A DNA stretch of 64,000 bases. Source: Candidatus Sericytochromatia bacterium (GTDB taxonomy: Bacteria > Cyanobacteriota > Sericytochromatia > UBA7694). Below are positions 59,910 to 64,000 of the stretch, one piece after another (the first letter of the stretch is position 1; each line of letters starts with the position of its first letter). Position numbers and translations under genes: made by a program. The notes below the pieces were generated by a model, which saw nothing but the letters and a program-made list of their open reading frames with translations, did no database searches and had not been told where the DNA came from. Where the stretch lies: the NCBI GenBank assembly GCA_018780035.1, contig JADMKE010000028.1, forward strand, positions 3,859-67,858, written 5' to 3'.

Positions 59910-60949
59910 AGCTCAGAACTTTTGCCCAGCTTCGGCTGTGCCAGCAAACTGGCTTTCCAAAACTGCCTGAGGTCATTTTCAAAGATCTCAGGCTGACCGT
60001 TCCAGATCGCTGAGTGTTCCCCATAGGGGTAGCGTTTATAAAGCCGGGGAGTCTTGGCGGGAATCTGATTAAAGACCTTTTCAACCATCCACACGGGCAC
60101 CATATAGTCTTTTTCTGAGACCATCACCAGGGCCGGAATGGTGAGCTGCTGAACCCGAGACGCTGGGGAGCAGGAGGTATAATCCACCCCTGCGCGCAGG
60201 CCTGTCAGATGCACAACCAAATCGGTGTGAAAGTCAGGGATGCCCATTTTGTGTGCGTAAACCCCAACAATATCCCGCAATGAGGACTGGGGGTTTTCGA
60301 GCACCACCCCGCGCACCTGGGACTGAAAGGCCTGCAAAGACGGAGATGCATTGGCCACGGTCATGGCCCCCATCGAAGTGCCATAGATCAATACCGGGCG
60401 GCTGGGGTCTTCTTGCCTAAGGGTTGTGAGCACCGCCACCAAATCGGCAGCTTCACGGCAGCCATAACTGGCCCCTTGGCCATCATCATCGGATTGGCCG
60501 TGGTTGCTCAATTCCATGATGATCAATTCAAAACCCAATCGCTGGGCAATTGGATAAAATTTGAGTCCTGTCACCGCATTGGCAGCAATGCCGTGCACAA
60601 AGAGCAGAATCGGTGCTTTGGCCTGTTTGGGTGCCGTCGGAAAGCGCAAATAGTGAATTTTTTGGCCGCGCTGATTGCTGGCAAAATAACTTTTGGCAGG
60701 GTATTTTAAGGCAGCCTGACAGCTGTCTTCCAATGGCTGAAAGGGATCTTTGGAATGGGGCCGCAAGTCGCCAAAAATAAATTTCTTGCGCCAGCGCAGG
60801 CATTGACTGGATTTGAGCTTGTTCCACGAGGCCGGCGTCTCGCGGAAATAGGTCACCGCTTCCACATGGACCTTGAGCAAGTAGAGATAGCCCAAACACA
60901 GGACAAAAGCGGGTAGGAGTAACCAGACTGGGTGGCGTTTAAATTTCAT
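59888..60949 (-). CDS. Membrane-anchored alpha/beta hydrolase (353 aa)
   Basis: An N-terminal hydrophobic segment (VWLLLPAFVLCLGYLYLL, about 8-25) is an uncleaved anchor or signal. The hydrolase fold has HGIAANAVTGLKFY (oxyanion loop, about 119), MELSNHGQSDDD, YGTSMGAMTVA (Ser about 194) and PYGEHSAIWNG with the catalytic His near 327. EKDYMVP is likely the acidic-residue loop. It may be a lipase, esterase or peptidase acting in the envelope. It converges on the cupin gene and has no near neighbour on its own strand. Substrate unknown. Confidence 0.75.
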   Translation of the reverse strand: MKFKRHPVWLLLPAFVLCLGYLYLLKVHVEAVTYFRETPASWNKLKSSQCLRWRKKFIFGDLRPHSKDPFQPLEDSCQAALKYPAKSYFASNQRGQKIHYLRFPTAPKQAKAPILLFVHGIAANAVTGLKFYPIAQRLGFELIIMELSNHGQSDDDGQGASYGCREAADLVAVLTTLRQEDPSRPVLIYGTSMGAMTVANASPSLQAFQSQVRGVVLENPQSSLRDIVGVYAHKMGIPDFHTDLVVHLTGLRAGVDYTSCSPASRVQQLTIPALVMVSEKDYMVPVWMVEKVFNQIPAKTPRLYKRYPYGEHSAIWNGQPEIFENDLRQFWKASLLAQPKLGKSSELQSSPSQ

Positions 60950-61081
60950 AAAAAGATTATACCCCGCTTTTCAAGTTCTGCTTTTCTTTTTCTGCATTGG
61001 TTTTCAAGCTTAAAACCGCAGGCCTCACCCCTCACCCCTACGCCCCCATGTTAAGATAAGAAAAAAAGACAGGGTAACGCC

Positions 61082-62806
61082 GTGAGTGTCACAACCCCGC
61101 TTTCGCTGGCTGAAGAACACAGCTTGATCCGCCAATCAGGGGGGTGGGCCCGCCTTGATGATTGGCAATTGTTGCTGGTCAGTGGTCCCGATGCCGCCAG
61201 CTATTTGCAAACTCAATTGACCAGTGATGTACTGGCCTTAAAACCAGGACAGGCCCAGCGCAGTGCCTTAACCGACCGCAAAGGACATTTGCAGGCTGAG
61301 TTTTGGCTCTACCGCACAGCTGATCAGGTCTTGATTCTGGTTGAAGCATGCCAGTCCGAGCGCCTCTTCGCCCATTTGGAGGGCTTTCACTTTGTCGAAG
61401 ATCTCAGCTTGAAATTTGAAACAGATCTCCAGCTTTTTTTGCTGGTCGGCCCGGCTTCCCGCCACCTTTTGGCCCTTTGGCAAACCGAACTCAGGGCCCC
61501 ATTGGCCCAGGTCCAAAGCCTCTCTCAGGGCGGCTGGCTCTTGCAAGCGGCACTGACTGGGGATTTGGGATATGTCTTGGCTCTGCCCGCGAATCTCGCT
61601 GAAAACCTGCAAAACCGCCTGATAGATGCTTCTGAAGCGCATAAACTCATTCCCATTCATCCCCCACTCTGGGACAGTCTCACGCTCGAGGCGGGCATTC
61701 CGCGTTTTGGCACAGAACTCAATACCAACACACTTTTGCCGGAAACGGGCCTGGAACATGTGGCCGTCAGTTATGACAAAGGCTGTTATCTCGGCCAAGA
61801 GGTCATTGCCCGGATCAAAACCTATGGGGTGATTCCCCGTGCCTTGATTGGCCTGGTTTTGAATGACACCTCTGACACTGCCGAGGGCCGTTCTTTGCCT
61901 GCCCCTGGCAGTGAAATTTTTTTCCAGGGCAAAAAAGTCGGAATGATTACCCGTGTTGGCTATGCACCGGGTCTGCAAAAAAATGTGGCACTGGTGTATC
62001 TCAGCAAACAGTGGCGTATACCCGGCCAGGAACTCGCCTGGGAATCAGAGGGTGTGTCTTTTCAGGGGGTGGTTAGGTCCCTGCCCTTTGTTCCCCTCCT
62101 CAGTGCTTCCGATTGGGCCCGCAACAAATTGGAAATGGCCCTGGAAATCTTTGCCGGCACCCAGGAAAGCCTGGCTTTGCCTCTGCTCGAAGAGGCACTT
62201 TTACTCGACCCCAACCTGATTGATGCCTATGAGTCGTACGGGGTGATTCTCTCGCGTCTGGGGCGGCATTCCGAGGCCATCTCCGTGATGGAGCAATTGC
62301 TGCAGGTGGCGCCCGATGCGCCCATGGCCCATACCAATCTCTCGCGCTTTCACATGCTTTTGGGCGATCGCGACAAGGCCGAAATGCACATGGCTGAAGC
62401 CACCCGTATCAACATGGATAAACAGATCAAGTCCCAAGCTGCTTTGCAGGCTGAGGCTCAGGCCCAGGCCCAACAGACAGCGGCCCGTGCTGAGATGATG
62501 GCGATGTTCCGCGAGGTGCTCGAAACAGAAGACCCCGACGATTTAGTGGCCAATTATGGTCTGGGCAAATCCCTGGTCGACCAAGGTGCATTTGCTGAGG
62601 CCCTGGCATATTTGACCAAAGCTACCCAAATTGATCCGCTCTATTCGGTGGCTTGGCTGCAATTGGGCAAGGCTTATGAAAGCCTTGCTCGCATAGAAGA
62701 AGCCCGCGCCACTTACCGCCAGGGGGCCGTGGCTGCCAGTCAAAAAGGGGATTTAATGCCCCTGAAAGAGATGGAGCAGCGCTTGTCTGCCCTGCCCACA
62801 GCATGA
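61082..62806 (+). CDS. Folate-binding YgfZ/GcvT-like protein fused to TPR repeats (574 aa)
   Basis: About residues 1-320 match YgfZ (IBA57-type): YLQTQLTSDVLALKPGQAQRSAL (about 41-63), AGIPRFGTEL (about 204) and the family signature DKGCYLGQEVIARIKTYG (about 231-248), used in iron-sulfur enzyme repair and tRNA modification. The remaining 250 residues are a separate TPR array (e.g. LIDAYESYGVILSRLGRHSE and DPLYSVAWLQLGKAYESLAR). The fusion is unusual. GTG start with AGGGTAA upstream. The next gene overlaps by 4 bases (ATGA), so the hydrolase that follows is co-translated. Confidence 0.82.
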   Translation: MSVTTPLSLAEEHSLIRQSGGWARLDDWQLLLVSGPDAASYLQTQLTSDVLALKPGQAQRSALTDRKGHLQAEFWLYRTADQVLILVEACQSERLFAHLEGFHFVEDLSLKFETDLQLFLLVGPASRHLLALWQTELRAPLAQVQSLSQGGWLLQAALTGDLGYVLALPANLAENLQNRLIDASEAHKLIPIHPPLWDSLTLEAGIPRFGTELNTNTLLPETGLEHVAVSYDKGCYLGQEVIARIKTYGVIPRALIGLVLNDTSDTAEGRSLPAPGSEIFFQGKKVGMITRVGYAPGLQKNVALVYLSKQWRIPGQELAWESEGVSFQGVVRSLPFVPLLSASDWARNKLEMALEIFAGTQESLALPLLEEALLLDPNLIDAYESYGVILSRLGRHSEAISVMEQLLQVAPDAPMAHTNLSRFHMLLGDRDKAEMHMAEATRINMDKQIKSQAALQAEAQAQAQQTAARAEMMAMFREVLETEDPDDLVANYGLGKSLVDQGAFAEALAYLTKATQIDPLYSVAWLQLGKAYESLARIEEARATYRQGAVAASQKGDLMPLKEMEQRLSALPTA

Positions 62807-63894
62807 CAGGGAACCCTTCACCTCAAGAGAACATCAGCGCAAAATCAGGCTTGCGTCTGAAAAAATGGCTGAAGCTAATTGCCACAGGCCTCACAACGGG
62901 TTTAACCCTGAGCCTGCCTTTTCGCGCCCAAGCTGGAGAAATTGACACAGAATTGGCTGCTTTGCGCAAAAGCCTGCCTCCCCTGAGTTTGCAGGGCAAC
63001 TTGTATTCTCAATCGTATTTGCGCTACTTGGCCTATTACCGTCTGCCCACCCAATATGCCAAACAAGCGGGCTATTTGGAAGTTCACAAAGGAACCTTCA
63101 AAGAGCAGATTTTTGTTCAGTATTTTCGGCCTGAGCATCCCCGAGGCACCGTCTTTTTGACCCATGGCTACTTTGTCCATGCGGGAATCCAGCATTATGC
63201 GGTCAAAAACTTTTTGGACTTGGGATATGCTGTGCTCACAATAGATTTGCCCGGACATGGCCTGTCTACGGGGAAACAGGCAGATATCGCACAATTCAGT
63301 GATTATACCGATACCTTTCAGGCCGTGACCGAATTTGCCCAAAACCAGGTGCCCCACCCCCTCTTGGCAGTGGGCCACAGCACAGGTGCAGCGGGAATCT
63401 GGTCCTATCTTTTGCGCACCCCGCAACACCCGTTTAAAGCGGTGGTGTTGGCTGCTCCTCTGGTGCGCTCGCATCTTTGGGAACTCTCCTTGGCGGGTTT
63501 TACCGTCGGGCGGGTCTTTATTTCAGATTTGCCTCGAATCGTGCGCAGCACCACTTCCGACCCCGAATTTATGGAATTTGTGCAGCGCGATCCCCTGCAA
63601 TATTTCAACACCCCCATCAATTGGGTGCGCGCCCTGATTGAGTGGAATGAACAGGTGGTAGAGGGCCTGCCGCCCTCTCAAATACCCACCCTGATCTTAC
63701 AAGGCGACCTCGATGAAGTGGTGGATTGGAAACACAATCTGCCCTTTCTCAAACGCAAATTTCCCATGGCCCAGGTTCAAATGGTGAGGGGTGCCAGTCA
63801 TGATCTGTTTTGGGAAAATGCCGATTTGCGCCAAGAGATCTTTGCCAAGATCCGCACCTTTGTTCAGGCCTTGCCCCCAGAAAAACAGCCTTAA
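62803..63894 (+). CDS. Alpha/beta hydrolase, lysophospholipase/monoacylglycerol-lipase type (363 aa)
   Basis: A weak leader (ATGLTTGLTLSLPFRAQA, about 27-45) with an A-x-A end suggests export. The fold shows LTHGYFVHAG (oxyanion, about 119), TIDLPGHGLST (about 147), VGHSTGAAGIWSY (Ser about 192), LQGDLDEVVDWKHN (Asp about 307) and GASHDLFWENADL (His about 331), the complete triad. It would hydrolyse an ester, probably lipid-like. The start overlaps the YgfZ-TPR gene by 4 bases. It converges with the partial gene at the right edge. Confidence 0.82.
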   Translation: MTGNPSPQENISAKSGLRLKKWLKLIATGLTTGLTLSLPFRAQAGEIDTELAALRKSLPPLSLQGNLYSQSYLRYLAYYRLPTQYAKQAGYLEVHKGTFKEQIFVQYFRPEHPRGTVFLTHGYFVHAGIQHYAVKNFLDLGYAVLTIDLPGHGLSTGKQADIAQFSDYTDTFQAVTEFAQNQVPHPLLAVGHSTGAAGIWSYLLRTPQHPFKAVVLAAPLVRSHLWELSLAGFTVGRVFISDLPRIVRSTTSDPEFMEFVQRDPLQYFNTPINWVRALIEWNEQVVEGLPPSQIPTLILQGDLDEVVDWKHNLPFLKRKFPMAQVQMVRGASHDLFWENADLRQEIFAKIRTFVQALPPEKQP

Positions 63895-64000
63895 GACTTT
63901 TTAAACAGGGCTTTCCAGCCTGGGAGTTTCCTCAGCGGTTTTAAGTCGGGATCGGCTTTAATTTCCGAGGTTTCGAGCCGGTATTCTGACTTTAAATGCA
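63891..64000 (-). CDS. C-terminal part of a leftward gene cut by the window edge
   Basis: Read on the minus strand, 35 codons stay open from the window edge to TAA at 63,891. The visible end is basic (KPLRKLPGWKALFKKS). It overlaps the end of the 62803 hydrolase by 4 bases, as in other tail-to-tail pairs of this window. The product cannot be named. Confidence 0.45.
   Translation of the reverse strand, partial: HLKSEYRLETSEIKADPDLKPLRKLPGWKALFKKS

Overview
The window looks like about 14 kb of the early region of an integrated mobile element or prophage, followed by about 50 kb of ordinary chromosome. The bacterium appears free-living, with moderate GC and Gram-negative-like features (lipoproteins with lipoboxes, nucleotide-sugar-type enzymes). 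A DUF3352-type exported protein, Ser/Thr kinases whose activation segments resemble those of cyanobacteria, and many helical/TPR-like proteins hint at a non-photosynthetic lineage near the Cyanobacteria (Sericytochromatia/Melainabacteria-like). That placement is inference; no rRNA or ribosomal protein is present to test it.

Region 1 (1-13,830), mobile element, left end outside the window. The left part carries accessory genes: a VapB45/VapC45-like toxin-antitoxin pair, an exported protein, membrane/coiled-coil proteins, a tRNA-Thr(UGU) and several strong hairpins. An XRE repressor (4918-5286) faces a long rightward operon across a perfect palindrome. The operon runs through small phage-type genes, a SWIM-type zinc protein, a Gp157-like protein, a Rad52-family annealing protein, an 843-residue zinc-ribbon protein with an internal duplication, a multi-HTH protein, a 35-residue ORF and a large serine recombinase with two extra C-terminal HTH units. 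Most genes overlap by 1-14 bases. The recombinase end overlaps the 3' end of a hydrolase gene that appears cut short, so the element probably sits inside that gene.

Region 2 (13,820-31,200), chromosome. It holds a D-2-hydroxyacid dehydrogenase, a Pro-rich lipoprotein, a TM0106-type RecB-like nuclease, a DUF99 protein, the DUF3352 protein, a GMC oxidoreductase, a PhyH-type dioxygenase, a threonine dehydratase/serine racemase-like enzyme, a glycerophosphotransferase-like protein, several unrecognised helical proteins and a degenerate adenylate-cyclase-like protein.

Region 3 (31,200-39,400) has a methyltransferase, a two-gene ATPase + HNH module resembling Septu anti-phage defence (the ATPase is partly AT-rich), and a sugar/metabolite cluster (RmlD-like reductase, alcohol dehydrogenase without structural-zinc cysteines, methyltransferase, two APH-fold kinases).

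Region 4 (39,600-47,900) holds a 1,933-residue protein with degenerate G-W/Y-T repeats and a Gly/Ala-rich hydrophobic segment, preceded by two mutually exclusive hairpins. It is followed by a tandem double Ser/Thr kinase with membrane anchor.

Region 5 (47,900-64,000) contains Maf, a lipoprotein, a upp-response regulator-histidine kinase operon, a LuxR-type regulator, tRNA-Gly(CCC), a glutathione-dependent formaldehyde module (frmA-frmB), an SDR/TetR pair with two matching operators, a KefB/C-type antiporter, a cupin, two alpha/beta hydrolases and a YgfZ-TPR fusion. No CRISPR array, insertion sequence or rRNA was seen, and no intergenic stretch without a feature exceeds about 300 bases.
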